Source of the DNA: Bartonella bovis 91-4
GTDB taxonomy: Bacteria; Pseudomonadota; Alphaproteobacteria; Rhizobiales; Rhizobiaceae
Reading direction: 5' to 3'
Length of the DNA: 64,000 nt
NCBI RefSeq assembly: GCF_000384965.1
Contig: NZ_CM001844.1
Coordinates: forward strand, 407,341-471,340
This document shows, in pieces, positions 9,292 through 19,382 of the stretch; position 1 is the first letter of the stretch, and every line of letters starts with the position of its first letter. The notes beneath the pieces were generated by a model. That model did no database searches, was not told the DNA's origin, and was given only the letters and a program-made list of their open reading frames with translations. The position numbers and the translations under genes were made by a program.

Positions 9292-9815
9292 AAATTTAAT
9301 GATTGCATCACTCTATATAGAATTATTACTCTGATTTTGAGGTCATTGTAATTGACGTTTGATTCATAAAAAAAACTATATTTTATACGCTGATTTTTAA
9401 TAGTGATTTTCTAATAAAAGCTGTGGAGGGATACGCTAAAACAGTTGTTAATTTAAGATTTTAGAAGTTGTAATGTACACATAGAGTGTTAATACAACTA
9501 AACAATGCTACTCGAGATTGTACGTAATTTATGTTAGATGTTAAAATGATTGTTGTTGAAGAGAGTTACATTATTTCTGCATTGTTCTAACAAGTTTAAT
9601 ATTTGTTTTTGTGCTTATTTATTATTTTATAAAGTATGAGTGAATGAGATTTACAAGCTGTGAAAACAGTTGTTAGATGATTATCTGGTAGATTTGTTCG
9701 GTTATTTAGTGTGTTTGCAATTATCTAGTAGGTGATATAGATCAGTATAAGCCAGATATTTCGCTTTTATTTTAAGTTAGCAATAAGTTGATATTAATAT
9801 ATAGCAGGAATTGAA

Positions 9816-9962
9816 ATGATTGAAAGTAGCTTTACACGTTTCAATGAAAGTGAAATGCGTAAAGATTCACGTCAATCAAAAAATAATTGCAGAGATTTTG
9901 TTCGGTACAGTTATAAAAAACAGTTAATAAGGGCATATGTTGATTTTAAATCAATCAACTAA
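9816..9962 (+). CDS. Possible small basic ORF
   Basis: A 48-codon ORF starts 8 bases after an AGCAGGA sequence that resembles a ribosome binding site. The product would be polar and basic (MIESSFTRFNESEMRKDSRQ and onwards) with no membrane segment. It lies 92 bases before the TPR-like gene. It could be a leader peptide, a remnant or chance; I have no family match. Confidence 0.2.
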   Translation: MIESSFTRFNESEMRKDSRQSKNNCRDFVRYSYKKQLIRAYVDFKSIN

Positions 9963-10053
9963 CAAAATTTAAGATTTTTTAGTGAATAGAGCTCCATTTT
10001 TGTTCATTTATACGTAATAGTGTGGGAATTAAAATTCTTTCTAGGATAGGTGT

Positions 10054-10731
10054 ATGTCGTACGATAGTTTTATTCGTGAAGTTAATGAAGAGCTCCGTCA
10101 GGAAAAAGTCCGTGCTTTTTGGGGGCGTTATAGTTTCTTGATTATAGTTTCAGCTATTATTTTTGTACTAGTGATAGCTATTTACCAAATTTATCATTAT
10201 GAACAGATGAGTAAGGCCAGCAAAATTGGTGATACATTTATAACAAGCCTTAATTTAGCGGATTCACTTCAGTTTGATGAGGCGATGAATCAGTTGGAGA
10301 ATGTCAAAATATCTGATTTTGGAGGGTATCCTTTTCTTGCCCGTTTACGTGAAGCTTCTTTGTTGATGCAGCAAGGCAATGCTGTTAAGTCGGTAGAGAT
10401 TTTTGACGCGGTTGCGGCTGATAAGAAGGCACCACAGATATTACAGAGAGTTGCAAAAATTCGAGCAGCTTATATTTTAGTTGATATAGGCACGTTCGAT
10501 GATGTTAAAAAACGTGTTAAGGACATGGCAAATGATATCGATCCTATGCGTATGTCTGCAAGAGAAGTTTTAGGTTTATCTGCTTATAAAGCTAATAAGA
10601 TAAATGATGCGATTTATTATTTTCAAAAAATTTCTGAAGAAAATATTCTGGGGTTAAAAATAACTGATCGAGCAAAAATTATGCTTGAGCTTATTCAGTC
10701 TGAAAGAAAGGTGAGTAAAGGGGTAAATTAA
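10054..10731 (+). CDS. Tetratricopeptide-like membrane protein (YfgM/DUF2133 type)
   Basis: The protein has 225 residues. It has a cytoplasmic N-terminus ([20 protein letters not shown]), one membrane segment at about residues 28-47 and a C-terminal helical domain typical of the tetratricopeptide-like group that includes E. coli YfgM. YfgM is associated with the SecYEG translocon and BamB, and likewise sits beside der in the chromosome. The stop codon overlaps the start of der by one base, so the two genes are translationally coupled. The start is supported by a TAGGATAGG sequence just upstream. Placement next to der is seen in many Hyphomicrobiales. Function is inferred from family and position only. 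Confidence 0.82.
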   Translation: MSYDSFIREVNEELRQEKVRAFWGRYSFLIIVSAIIFVLVIAIYQIYHYEQMSKASKIGDTFITSLNLADSLQFDEAMNQLENVKISDFGGYPFLARLREASLLMQQGNAVKSVEIFDAVAADKKAPQILQRVAKIRAAYILVDIGTFDDVKKRVKDMANDIDPMRMSAREVLGLSAYKANKINDAIYYFQKISEENILGLKITDRAKIMLELIQSERKVSKGVN

Positions 10732-12140
10732 TGAGCCTCACCATTGCTATAGTTGGTCGGCCTAATGTTGGAAAGTCAACATTATTTAATCGTTTGGTTG
10801 GGCAAAAATTGGCTTTAGTTGATAATAAACCAGGTGTGACACGTGATCGGCGTGTTCATGAGGCAAAGCTTCAAGATTTACGTTTTAATGTAATTGATAC
10901 GGCTGGTTTAGAAGATGAAAGTGATCAAACACTTGAAGGTCGTATGTTTTTTCAGACACAGATTGCTATTAAAGAAGCAGATCTTATCCTATTTGTACTT
11001 GATGCCAAGAGTGGGGTAACACCAAGTGATTTCAGTTTTGTTTCATTAATTCGCAAGTCAGGAAAACCGATTGTGCTTGTTGTCAATAAGTCTGAGTCCA
11101 AAATGGCAGTAGAAGGAGGGTATGAGGCATGGTCTCTGGGTTTAGGTGAGCCTTGCGCAATATCTGCTGAACATGGTCTGGGTTTTTCAGATCTTCGTGA
11201 CGCAATTGTGAATGCTGTTAGTAAAGATAAAGCTTTTGGGCAAAGAAAAGAAGAAGAGTGCCTTCTTGCACGTTTTGCGCCTTTGGACAATGATGTTGAT
11301 GATTTAGAAGGGAGATATTCTGTTTACGATGAAAGCAAACCTATTCGGATAGCAATTGCTGGTCGTCCCAATACAGGGAAATCGACATTGATCAATAGTA
11401 TGCTGGGACAGGATCGTTTACTGACAGGACCTGAAGCTGGTATTACACGTGATTCTATTTCTGTAGATTGGGAATGGCGTGGTCGTTGTTTTAAACTCTT
11501 TGATACTGCAGGTTTGCGTCGGAAATTAAAAGTTCAAGAAAAGTTAGAAAAACTTTCTGTTGCAGACACTTTACGTGCAATTCGTTTCTCAGAAGTAGTA
11601 GTGATCGTTTTTGATGCAACCGCACCTTTTGAAAAGCAAGATTTACAAATTGCTGATCTTGTGATTCGTGAGGGGCGCGTTCCAATTATCGCTTTCAATA
11701 AATGGGATCTTATTGAAAATTGCCAAGAAGTATTGGCTGATTTACATAAAAAATGTGCTTGTCTTCTTCCTCAGGTTCGTGGTTTAAGAGCTGTTCCTTT
11801 ATCAGGCCAATATGGTAAAGGGCTTGATAAGCTTATGGAAAATATCATGACGATTCATCGTGTGTGGAATCGCCGTATTCCTACAGGAAAACTTAATCGG
11901 TGGCTTGAAACTATAGTTGCGCATCACCCACCACCAGCAATTTCTGGGCGTCGACTTAAGATTAAGTATATAACGCAAATTAAGACACGTCCTCCGGGTT
12001 TTATGATTTCTTGTTCACGCTCAGAGGCAATGCCTCAATCATATTTGCGTTATCTTTCTAATGGGTTGCGTGATACATTTGATATGCCAGGGGTACCCAT
12101 TCGTTTGTTACTGCGAACATCTGATAATCCTTTTGCATAA
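10731..12140 (+). CDS. der: Ribosome biogenesis GTPase Der
   Basis: Der (EngA) is a tandem GTPase needed for assembly of the 50S ribosomal subunit. This 469-residue copy has both G domains complete. The first has [12 protein letters not shown] near residue 9, DTAGLE near 56 and NKSE near 120; the second has [12 protein letters not shown] near 209, DTAGLRRK near 256 and NKWD near 322. A C-terminal KH-like domain (about residues 355-460) follows. The ATG overlaps the stop of the upstream TPR-like gene (TAATG). The first-domain NKSE differs from the usual NKxD but is common in alphaproteobacterial Der. A gap of almost 1 kb follows, and no clear terminator is seen at its end. Confidence 0.97.
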   Translation: MSLTIAIVGRPNVGKSTLFNRLVGQKLALVDNKPGVTRDRRVHEAKLQDLRFNVIDTAGLEDESDQTLEGRMFFQTQIAIKEADLILFVLDAKSGVTPSDFSFVSLIRKSGKPIVLVVNKSESKMAVEGGYEAWSLGLGEPCAISAEHGLGFSDLRDAIVNAVSKDKAFGQRKEEECLLARFAPLDNDVDDLEGRYSVYDESKPIRIAIAGRPNTGKSTLINSMLGQDRLLTGPEAGITRDSISVDWEWRGRCFKLFDTAGLRRKLKVQEKLEKLSVADTLRAIRFSEVVVIVFDATAPFEKQDLQIADLVIREGRVPIIAFNKWDLIENCQEVLADLHKKCACLLPQVRGLRAVPLSGQYGKGLDKLMENIMTIHRVWNRRIPTGKLNRWLETIVAHHPPPAISGRRLKIKYITQIKTRPPGFMISCSRSEAMPQSYLRYLSNGLRDTFDMPGVPIRLLLRTSDNPFA

Positions 12141-13115
12141 TGAGAAAAATGACAATTTCTTTCATGTCTTGATTCATTTTTGGATTTTAAAAGGTTGAAG
12201 AATACGCATTTAATAACTAGCTTTTAAAGAAGATTAGCTTTGATGTGTTAAGTTTTTGAAACAAAAATAAATGTGTAAAATAAACGAAAATAGTATTGCG
12301 TTCATTATAACCAATGAAAAAAATTATTTTTTCATGTAAAGAAGAAATTTTTAACTATTTTAGTCACGTATTTGTACCAAACAAGTACACCATTGAAAGC
12401 GTTTTTTCAGTTTTGAGTATTTTGTAAAGATTTGGAGTGGTTATGCACTTCTTAGAAATGTTGTTTCTTCACCTTTTAGCAGTGTAATTAGGAGAGTAAG
12501 ATAAGAGGGATTAATTGTCTTTTCTGCATTGGAAGAAGCATTTATGAGTAGCAATGCTGCGCTCTATAGTGATTTTTCGAAATAAAGAACATAAATGTCG
12601 CATTGAAGTTATTTATTTGAAATGCACATAAAAGAGAAAAAACGATTTATAGGAGTAAATTATTATTTAGAGTTTTATTACTCTCCTTTATGTACGCCAT
12701 TACGTATTAATACTGAATTAGTTTAATTAACATTAGTTTGTATTGTGACGTATGATGGCTAAATATACACGAATCAAAAGATTCTAATAGGTAATTGTTC
12801 AATAGATTTCTAAAGCTGCACAATAAATATAGCTTTTTAAAGTGAGATCAAAAACGCATAATTACTAATTCTAGAGGAGTTATCTTATTGTTTCATGGTT
12901 AAAATTGATAAAATTGGGACATTTATTATAAAGTGTGTAATGTCAACCAAGAATTGAATCGTATTGATATGTTTTTTGATGATAAATCATTATTGTTTTA
13001 TTTATTGATAAAAATCCTTGTGGTAGACGCTTTTAGGTAGCTTGACGAATGAATTCAGTAACAATATGTTGCAGACAGCTTTAGATGTATTTTGCTTTTG
13101 ATTAAGGAGCCAATT
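12141..13115. other. 975-base gene-poor interval before the atp cluster
   Basis: This interval is very AT-rich with frequent stops in all frames, and I identify no gene or recognisable remnant. An AT-only hairpin (ATGAAAAAA at 12314-12322, TTTTTTCAT at 12327-12335) lies in its first third. The atp promoter must lie in the last part, before the AAGGAG site of atpI. The length is unusual for a compact genome and suggests gene loss. Confidence 0.6.
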
Positions 13116-13535
13116 ATGGCAAAGGGCGATAAACCCGTTGTGCCACAAAAGGAGGCTAAAGAGAAAAGGCAAAAGGATTCTTTGCATTTAGAGAATTTAG
13201 AATGGCGTCGTCAAAATTTAGAATTGGCTTTAATGCGTAAGAAAGCATTAAAGACACAAAATTTTAAAAGCGAGAACAGAGAATCACAAAACAAGATAGG
13301 GCAAGCTGTTAAGTTATCGAGTGAATTTCTGGCAAGTGTTATTGTAGGTGTTGTTTTGGGGTTGGGATTTGATAAGCTAACAGGTTTATTGCCATGGGGG
13401 TTGATATTTTTTCTTTTTCTTGGATTTACTTCTGGTATAATGAGTGTTCTTCGATCTTTGGGGCGCATTGCTCCTAGCCAATTAGGGAAAGATAGCGTAT
13501 CGCATCAAAAAAAGGTCGATCAAATTAATAAATGA
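13116..13535 (+). CDS. atpI: F0F1 ATP synthase accessory protein AtpI
   Basis: This is a 139-residue protein with a long charged N-terminal region, possibly coiled coil (residues 8-60, many K/E/R), followed by two hydrophobic segments, [19 protein letters not shown] and [19 protein letters not shown]. That is the AtpI/AtpZ layout, and the gene stands first in the F0 cluster. AtpI helps assemble the c-ring or imports magnesium in other bacteria. I chose the ATG at 13116 because an AAGGAG site lies seven bases before it; a TTG at 13092 would add eight residues and lacks a site. The long N-terminal extension is usual in Hyphomicrobiales. Confidence 0.88.
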   Translation: MAKGDKPVVPQKEAKEKRQKDSLHLENLEWRRQNLELALMRKKALKTQNFKSENRESQNKIGQAVKLSSEFLASVIVGVVLGLGFDKLTGLLPWGLIFFLFLGFTSGIMSVLRSLGRIAPSQLGKDSVSHQKKVDQINK

Positions 13536-13542
13536 GGTTAAA

Positions 13543-14301
13543 GTGATAGCACATGCTCCAGATCCTATTCATCAGTTTGAGGTTTTACGGCTGATTAATA
13601 TTTCCATAGGGAATATGGATTTATCGTTTACAAATGTGTCATTTTTTATAATTGTTACGGTTGTTTTATCTTCGGTGTTTCTTTTTCTTTCATCATCAAG
13701 TCGAAGATTGGTTCCGACGCGAATGCAGTCTATTTCTGAAATGGCGTATGAATTTGTAGCGTCAACTTTACGTGAATCAGCTGGCGTGCAGGGAATGCGT
13801 TTTTTTCCTTTAGTGTTTTCATTATTTATTTTTATTTTGGTTGCCAATTTTATTGGTCTTTTCCCTTATTTTTATACTATCACCTCTCAGATTATGATTA
13901 CTTTTTCATTGGCAATGTTGGTTATTTTGACGGTGATTTGTTATGGTTTTTATAAGCATGGGGTTTGTTTTTTTAAACTTTTTGTTCCTAGCGGTGTACC
14001 TGTTATGATTTTGCCTTTAGTCACAATGATTGAGGTTATTTCTTTTTTGTCTCGTCCTATTAGCCTTTCACTTCGTCTTTTTGCTAATATGCTTGCAGGT
14101 CACATTACACTCAAAGTATTTTCTGGTTTTATTGTCTCAATGGTTGGGGTAGGGGTTATAGGCATTGGTGGTTCTATTTTACCTCTTATCATGACTGTAG
14201 CAATTACTGCTCTTGAATTCTTGGTAGCATTTCTGCAAGCTTATGTCTTTACGGTTTTAACTTGTATGTATCTCAGTGATGCTGTCCATTCAGGACATTA
14301 A
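13543..14301 (+). CDS. atpB: ATP synthase F0 subunit a
   Basis: The 252-residue membrane protein has five to six hydrophobic segments. Near residues 165-185 it has the key subunit-a sequence [18 protein letters not shown], which includes the essential arginine of the proton path. It begins with a GTG codon seven bases after atpI; AATGAGG just upstream can act as the ribosome binding site, giving tight coupling. Subunit a forms the two half-channels through which protons drive the c-ring. All expected motifs are present, including the C-terminal helix [16 protein letters not shown]. No F1 genes are nearby, which is normal in this class, where F0 and F1 are encoded apart. Confidence 0.96.
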   Translation: MIAHAPDPIHQFEVLRLINISIGNMDLSFTNVSFFIIVTVVLSSVFLFLSSSSRRLVPTRMQSISEMAYEFVASTLRESAGVQGMRFFPLVFSLFIFILVANFIGLFPYFYTITSQIMITFSLAMLVILTVICYGFYKHGVCFFKLFVPSGVPVMILPLVTMIEVISFLSRPISLSLRLFANMLAGHITLKVFSGFIVSMVGVGVIGIGGSILPLIMTVAITALEFLVAFLQAYVFTVLTCMYLSDAVHSGH

Positions 14302-14353
14302 TAAATAACGGTTTTTCGTCAAACAATGCAATTTCGCTTCAAAGGAGAATAAT

Positions 14354-14584
14354 ATGGAATTAGCACTTGCAGCAAAATATATTGGCGCTGGTCTTGCCTG
14401 CTTTGGTATGGCTGGAACAGCATTGGGGCTGGGAAATATTTTTAGTAGCTATCTTTGTGGTGCCTTACGTAATCCATCAGCAGCAGATAGTCAGTTTGGT
14501 CGTTTAGTTTTTGGCTTTGCTGTAACAGAAGCTTTGGGTATTTTTTCGTTACTTATTGCTCTTTTGCTTCTTTTTGCAGTTTAA
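14354..14584 (+). CDS. atpE: ATP synthase F0 subunit c
   Basis: Subunit c is only 76 residues long and consists of two membrane helices joined by the polar loop RNPSAADSQ. Glutamate in FAVTEALGIFSLL is the proton-carrying carboxylate of the c-ring. The N-terminal helix carries the glycine-rich packing motif GAGLACFGMAGTALGLG. AAAGGAGAA upstream is a strong ribosome binding site, which fits the need for many copies of this subunit per enzyme. A clear hairpin follows within 15 bases of the stop codon and separates this gene from the b' gene; it may adjust the relative expression of subunits. Confidence 0.97.
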   Translation: MELALAAKYIGAGLACFGMAGTALGLGNIFSSYLCGALRNPSAADSQFGRLVFGFAVTEALGIFSLLIALLLLFAV

Positions 14585-14598
14585 TCATATAAAAAAGG

Positions 14599-14632
14599 CA
14601 TGTCTGTTTTTTTTGTGCAAAAAGCAGACATG
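14599..14632 (+). terminator. Hairpin between atpE and atpF' (attenuator or mRNA stabiliser)
   Basis: CATGTCTG (14599-14606) pairs perfectly with CAGACATG (14625-14632). The pairing can continue inward through a T-rich and an A-rich strand, leaving a loop of a few bases. It lies between the c-subunit gene and the b' gene of one cluster. A partial terminator or RNase barrier here would raise c-subunit mRNA over downstream subunits. No perfect T tract follows, only GTCTTTTGCAGTTTTT. Confidence 0.55.
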
Positions 14633-14724
14633 GTCTTTTGCAGTTTTTAATATAAGGGAAGTAAATCAGGTATCATAGGTTCAAAATAAAGGGCCTCAGG
14701 TAGTTATTTGAAGGATAAAATAGA

Positions 14725-15306
14725 ATGTTTATTTCCAGTGCTTATGCACAAGCTGCTGAAACACCCATAGAACGTATTGAAAATGCGGTAGAGCACGCAA
14801 ACCGCGTATTTCCGCCTTTTGATTTTGTGCATTTTTGTTCTCACCTTTTTTGGTTGGCAATTTCTTTTGGTTTTTTTTATCTTTTTATTGCTCGGGTGAT
14901 TGTGCCCCGTATCGGGAATGTTATTGAAACGCGTCGTGATAGGATTGCATCTGATTTAGATCAGGCTATGCGTATGAAGCAGGAAGCGGATACTGTGATT
15001 AAAGTTTATGAAAAAAAACTAGCAGAAGCTCGTTTACAGGCACGTATTATAGTGCGAGAGGCAAAAGATAAAATTAAAGAGAAGACCGATCTTGAACGAA
15101 AAGAAGTTGAAAAAAAATTAGAGAAAAAACTAGCAACTGCTGCGGATCAAATAGCAGAGATTCGAGATAAAGCTATGCAAAATGTTGGTTTAATTGCAGA
15201 AGAAGTGACTTGTGAAATTGTTAAGAAATTGCTTGATATTGATGTAAACAAGGAAGTTGTCAATTTAACTGTTAAAACTACGGGCTATAAGGAATCACAA
15301 GGATGA
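14725..15306 (+). CDS. atpF': ATP synthase F0 subunit b'
   Basis: This 193-residue protein is one of the two b-type stator subunits typical of alphaproteobacteria. It has one membrane segment near residues 38-58 ([19 protein letters not shown]) followed by a long charged helix (residues 70-165) that forms the peripheral stalk. A 28-residue leader before the membrane segment, with an AQAAE sequence, is seen in b' proteins of relatives. Its last four bases overlap the start of the next b subunit (ATGA), so the two partners are translated together. GAAGGATA upstream serves as ribosome binding site. Which of the two copies is called b' follows length and position. Confidence 0.92.
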   Translation: MFISSAYAQAAETPIERIENAVEHANRVFPPFDFVHFCSHLFWLAISFGFFYLFIARVIVPRIGNVIETRRDRIASDLDQAMRMKQEADTVIKVYEKKLAEARLQARIIVREAKDKIKEKTDLERKEVEKKLEKKLATAADQIAEIRDKAMQNVGLIAEEVTCEIVKKLLDIDVNKEVVNLTVKTTGYKESQG

Positions 15307-15797
15307 CTGATACGTTTTGGGCTTTTATTGGTTTGGTTCTTTTTTTAGCTCTTTTAGCTTATTTCAAAGTTCCAACTATGGTGGCGCATAGTCTTGATAT
15401 GCGAACAAAGCGTATCACAGATGAGCTTGATGAAGCTCTTCGTCTTCGTGAAGAGGCGCAGGAGGTACTGGCTGAATGTCAGCGCAAATGTGTAGAAGCA
15501 GAAAAAAATGCTCAAGAAATTATTGCTGCTGCTAAGCATGAAGTTTCAGTTATTGTTGCTGAGGCTCGCGCAAAAACAGAAGAATATGTTAAAAATCGCA
15601 AAAAAATGGTAAAGCAAAAAATTGCTCAAGCAGAGGCAGATGCAATTCGAGTTGTTTCTTTATCTGCTATTGATTTAGCAATTTCTTCTTCGCGTACGCT
15701 TATCAATAAAGAATTAGATTTTAAGGAATCTAATAACCTTATTGAAAAATCTCTCACTAAAGAGTCTCTTTCCAAAATGAAAGAATACCTCAATTAA
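15303..15797 (+). CDS. atpF: ATP synthase F0 subunit b
   Basis: The second stator subunit has 164 residues: a short N-terminal membrane helix ([17 protein letters not shown]) and a long, highly charged alpha-helical tail that bridges F0 and F1. The ATG overlaps the stop of the b' gene by four bases. This is the last gene of the F0 cluster. In several related genomes rnhB follows here; in this window rnhB is about 10 kb away, and atpF is followed by a gap and convergent glyS. Residue composition and length are normal for the family. Confidence 0.94.
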   Translation: MTDTFWAFIGLVLFLALLAYFKVPTMVAHSLDMRTKRITDELDEALRLREEAQEVLAECQRKCVEAEKNAQEIIAAAKHEVSVIVAEARAKTEEYVKNRKKMVKQKIAQAEADAIRVVSLSAIDLAISSSRTLINKELDFKESNNLIEKSLTKESLSKMKEYLN

Positions 15798-16154
15798 TAC
15801 TACTTAAGAGTTTAAAGTACTAATCTTTTAGGGAGGAATATTCTAGGGGAAATAGGTTTGCGTAAACTTCCAAAAATTAGTGTTTTTATCAATCAAAAAA
15901 TTATCTGTTGAGTACAATTTATTTTTCGAGGTTGATTGGAAATTACTGACTTTTACCTACCTTAATTTATGTTTTCTAAGTTTTTTACCAATTTATTAAA
16001 AAAACGTAATTTGTATTCAATTTTTACTATTTTGAAATTATTTAAAACACTGTTGAAAAATAGTTTATTATTTTTTTGAACTATTCGATATAAAGTATTT
16101 CAAAAATAACAAAAATTATTTTTATCATTTTTAAAATTGAAAAAACGTTAGATT
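15798..16154. other. Gene-free interval between convergent atpF and glyS
   Basis: These 357 bases are extremely AT-rich in the right half and carry no supported ORF. An AT-only inverted repeat at 16102-16123 lies about 30 bases beyond the end of glyS and could terminate it. Nothing resembling rnhB, a common neighbour of atpF in related genomes, is present. Confidence 0.65.
16102..16123 (-). terminator. Possible AT-only hairpin terminator for glyS
   Basis: AAAAATAA (16102-16109) and TTATTTTT (16116-16123) form an eight-pair stem with a six-base loop. It lies downstream of glyS on the minus strand. The stem has no GC pair, so it is weak support for termination. Confidence 0.25.
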
Positions 16155-18377
16155 TTAAATTGTAAGTTTCGAGAAATCCGTGACATTTTGTGTAACTGAA
16201 CGGACACGTTCAAGAAGAGCAAAGCGATTAGCGCGAATGGCGGAATTTTTATCGTTTACTAATACTTTTTCAAAAAATGTATCAATAGGTTTTTTAAGTG
16301 GTACAAGAGCATTGAGTGCAAGTGATAAATTAGTTGCGTTGATATGATCATGAACCTTTTTTTCTACGTCAACGATTGCTTGATATAATTGTTTTTCTTC
16401 TGCTTCGATAAAAAGTTCAAGGTTAAGTGTGTTTGTTGTTGTAGTTCCTTTAGAGGATTGATTTTCAAGAATATTTACGACACGTTTTACAGAAGCTAAA
16501 AAGTCATTTCCATCATTTGTGTTGATAAAAACAATGAGAGATTCAATGCAGCGTGCAACTAACAAAAAATCATCAGCATCTTTGGTTAAAACTGCTTCGA
16601 TAGCATCATAACGAGCTCCTTCATCTTTGAGATAAATTTTTAAACGTTCATGTAAAAATGACAAGAGATCTAATAAAATATCTTTTTTTATTTCTGAAAG
16701 AGTGTTTTGTTGTTGTGCAGCCTCTATTTTGGGGGATACATATTTGATTTTATGCTGTAAAAAAAGATCAACCGCTTGATAGAAGAGTGGCATAAGATTA
16801 ATTTTCGAATCACGCGAAAGCACAAGCTTTATAATTCCTAGTGCTGCTCGCCTTAATGCATAAGGATCTTTTGAACTGGTTGGTTTTTCATTAATAAGCC
16901 AAAAACCAACGAGTAAGTCAATTTTATCAGCTAATGCAACCGCTATAGCGGTAGGTTCACGCGGGATACGATCTGTTGGTCCTAGAGGTTTGTAGTGATC
17001 TTCAATTGCTTTGGCCACGTGGTGATCTTCTCCTTGGAGAAGTGCGTATTTTCGCCCCATCAGCCCTTGTAGCTCGGGAAATTCAGCAACAATTCCTGTT
17101 TGCAGATCAGCTTTTGCAAGTATTGCTGCACGTTTCGCTAATAGAGGATCTGCTTGCACTAAAGGTGCAATTTTTTGTGCTAAAGCAGCGATCCTTTCTA
17201 CCCTTGCGCCTTGCGTCCCTAACTTTGCATGGAAGGTCACATTTAAATAATCTAGCTGTGCTATTCGCTGATCAAGAGGTTTATTTAAATCAAGATCAAA
17301 TTTTGCAGCAGAATCTTTTAGATACGCGATGTCCGGTAAATCATGTTGATCTGTTTGCCAAAAATAAAATGCATCGGAAAGGCGAGCGCGTACAACTTTG
17401 CTATTGCCCTTAGTAATTTCCTTACCACCATCATTTGCAAGAACATTAGAGATGAGGATAAAACGATTAGATAGTTTAATCTTTTCACCCTGTTTGCGAG
17501 TTACAAAGCATTTTTGATTAGCTCGAATAGTCAAGCGGATAATTTCCGGAGGAATATCAAGAAAACTTTTATCAAAATCGCCCATAAGAACAACAGGCCA
17601 TTCAACAAGTCCTGCGACTTCTTCCAAAAGAGTATTATCTTGAACCAGCTCTAAGCCGTTAGCAAAACAAAGATTTTGAGCGTCTGCTAAGATAATATTT
17701 TTTCGCTTTTCTGTATCCAGAATAACTTTGTGAGCTTCAAGAAGAGTTATATAGTCATCAAAGCGGCGTATTTGGATAGGTTTTCCATCACTTAAGAAAC
17801 GATGACCGTAGGTTAAATTATTGCTTTTAAGAGAGCCAACTGTAAATGGAATAATATGCGTTTCACCAATTTCTGGTCCGAAAACACAAAGAATGTTTTG
17901 TAAAGATCGAATCCATTTCAGAGCTCCAATTTTGGCTGAATCTTGACCCCAACGCATGGATTTTGGCCATGGAAAATTACGAATAATATTAGGCAAAATA
18001 TCAGCAATAATTTCTTCTGCAGTCCGACCTTTTTTGATAATTTTAGCGACATAAAAATCACCTTTTTTACTATCATGCGCAATATGTGCTTCAGAAATGT
18101 CATTGAGGCCTGTGGCACGCAAAAAACCGTCAATCATATGTTGTGGTGATTTTATACTAGGGCCTCTGCGTTCTTCATAAGTATCTTGTGAGCTTGTAGA
18201 AAGACCACGTATATCTAATGTTAACCGGCGGGGTGTCCAATATTCACGGGCAGCTTTATAAGTTAATCCTGTATGAACAAGTTGGTTAGTAACACATTTT
18301 TTTAGATCAAAAGCAGCTTTACGTTGCATGCGAGCGGGGATTTCTTCACTAAAAAGCTCGAGAAGAAGATTAGACAT
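16155..18377 (-). CDS. glyS: Glycyl-tRNA synthetase beta subunit
   Basis: This 740-residue protein is the tRNA-binding beta chain of the alpha2-beta2 type glycyl-tRNA synthetase. The N-terminus, LLLELFSEEIPARMQ, is the family signature. The central region holds an HD-like segment (AKADLQTGIVAEFPELQGLMG), and the C-terminal part resembles the anticodon-binding region of arginyl-tRNA synthetase. It is somewhat longer than the E. coli chain (689 residues), as in other Hyphomicrobiales. Its ATG lies one base inside the end of glyQ, so the two chains are coupled. With glyQ it charges tRNA-Gly, an essential step. Confidence 0.97.
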   Translation of the reverse strand: MSNLLLELFSEEIPARMQRKAAFDLKKCVTNQLVHTGLTYKAAREYWTPRRLTLDIRGLSTSSQDTYEERRGPSIKSPQHMIDGFLRATGLNDISEAHIAHDSKKGDFYVAKIIKKGRTAEEIIADILPNIIRNFPWPKSMRWGQDSAKIGALKWIRSLQNILCVFGPEIGETHIIPFTVGSLKSNNLTYGHRFLSDGKPIQIRRFDDYITLLEAHKVILDTEKRKNIILADAQNLCFANGLELVQDNTLLEEVAGLVEWPVVLMGDFDKSFLDIPPEIIRLTIRANQKCFVTRKQGEKIKLSNRFILISNVLANDGGKEITKGNSKVVRARLSDAFYFWQTDQHDLPDIAYLKDSAAKFDLDLNKPLDQRIAQLDYLNVTFHAKLGTQGARVERIAALAQKIAPLVQADPLLAKRAAILAKADLQTGIVAEFPELQGLMGRKYALLQGEDHHVAKAIEDHYKPLGPTDRIPREPTAIAVALADKIDLLVGFWLINEKPTSSKDPYALRRAALGIIKLVLSRDSKINLMPLFYQAVDLFLQHKIKYVSPKIEAAQQQNTLSEIKKDILLDLLSFLHERLKIYLKDEGARYDAIEAVLTKDADDFLLVARCIESLIVFINTNDGNDFLASVKRVVNILENQSSKGTTTTNTLNLELFIEAEEKQLYQAIVDVEKKVHDHINATNLSLALNALVPLKKPIDTFFEKVLVNDKNSAIRANRFALLERVRSVTQNVTDFSKLTI

Positions 18378-19321
18378 TAGACTTCACCTTTTGTATGAGC
18401 TTGACCAGCCTCAGTTGACAGAAAGGCTTCACCACAACGGCGTGCTAAATCACGGATACGGAGAATATAACTTTGCCGTTCGGTTACAGAAATAACACCA
18501 CGTGCTTGAAGAAGATTAAAAATATGACTAGCTTTAATACATTGATCATAAGCTGGTAAAACACATCGATGGCAACTATTTTCTTTGTTTGGTTTTCCAA
18601 CATCAAGAAGTGCGATACATTCACGTTCTGCATCAATAAAATGTTGATGTAGCAGTTTGGTATCAGCAAACTCAAAATTATAATGTGAATATTCTTGTTC
18701 TGCTTGTAAAAAAATATCTCTATAACTTATTTTGTTTGCGCCATCTAAGCCATTAAAATTAAGATCATAGACGTTGTCGACTCCTTGGATATACATTGCT
18801 AAGCGTTCAAGTCCATAAGTAATTTCTCCTGAAACTGGCATGCACTCAATGCCACAAATCTGTTGAAAGTAAGTGAATTGAGAGATTTCCATTCCATCGC
18901 ACCAGCATTCCCATCCAAGCCCCCAAGCTCCAAGTGTTGGGCTTTCCCAATCATCTTCGACAAAACGAATGTCATGCAGTTTTGTGTCAAGGCCGATGGC
19001 TTGTAGAGAGTTAATGTAAAGCTCTTGTAAATTTGGAGGAGAGGGTTTGAGAAGTACTTGAAATTGATAATAGTGCTGTAAACGATTTGGGTTTTTACCG
19101 TATCGACCATCTGTTGGACGTCGGGAAGGTTGAACATAAGCCACTTTCCAAGGGCGCGGTCCTAATGAACGTAACGTTGTAGCTGGATGAAAAGTTCCAG
19201 CACCTACTTCCATATCATAAGGTTGCAGAATTGCACATCCATATTGAGCCCAGTAATTTTGTAAAGTTAAAATAAGCCCTTGAAAAGAACGTGCAGGATT
19301 GAGATACTCGGGGAAGTTCAC
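18377..19321 (-). CDS. glyQ: Glycyl-tRNA synthetase alpha subunit
   Basis: GlyQ is the catalytic alpha chain. The 314-residue sequence starts with the typical [20 protein letters not shown] and continues with [19 protein letters not shown], the class II motif region, and [14 protein letters not shown] near motif 2. It begins with GTG at 19321; the N-terminal residues [15 protein letters not shown] match relatives, which supports that start. Its stop overlaps glyS by one base. Upstream, 61 bases separate it from the TPR protein gene on the same strand, so the three may share a transcript. The product forms adenylate from glycine and ATP. Confidence 0.97.
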   Translation of the reverse strand: MNFPEYLNPARSFQGLILTLQNYWAQYGCAILQPYDMEVGAGTFHPATTLRSLGPRPWKVAYVQPSRRPTDGRYGKNPNRLQHYYQFQVLLKPSPPNLQELYINSLQAIGLDTKLHDIRFVEDDWESPTLGAWGLGWECWCDGMEISQFTYFQQICGIECMPVSGEITYGLERLAMYIQGVDNVYDLNFNGLDGANKISYRDIFLQAEQEYSHYNFEFADTKLLHQHFIDAERECIALLDVGKPNKENSCHRCVLPAYDQCIKASHIFNLLQARGVISVTERQSYILRIRDLARRCGEAFLSTEAGQAHTKGEV

Positions 19322-19382
19322 GTTTGATACTCTTAATATGTGATTAGTAGATAAATCAAAGCAATTTAATCTTTATTACTGT

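Larger units (their letters stand above)
9031..10053. other. 1-kb gene-poor interval
   Basis: This interval is rich in stop codons on both strands and looks like decayed sequence. It contains two short ORFs with plausible ribosome binding sites (9130-9291 and 9816-9962), listed separately at low confidence. I could not match any stretch to a known family. The last 50 bases hold the ribosome binding site of the next gene, so the promoter of the 10054-12140 pair should lie here. Confidence 0.6.

Noticed and set aside
12314..12335. AT-only hairpin after der as a terminator
   Set aside because: It lies about 175 bases beyond der and has only one GC pair, so termination there is unlikely.
13002..13187. 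61-codon minus-strand ORF across the atpI start
   Set aside because: It overlaps the atpI coding start and its strong ribosome binding site on the opposite strand, and has no start signal of its own.
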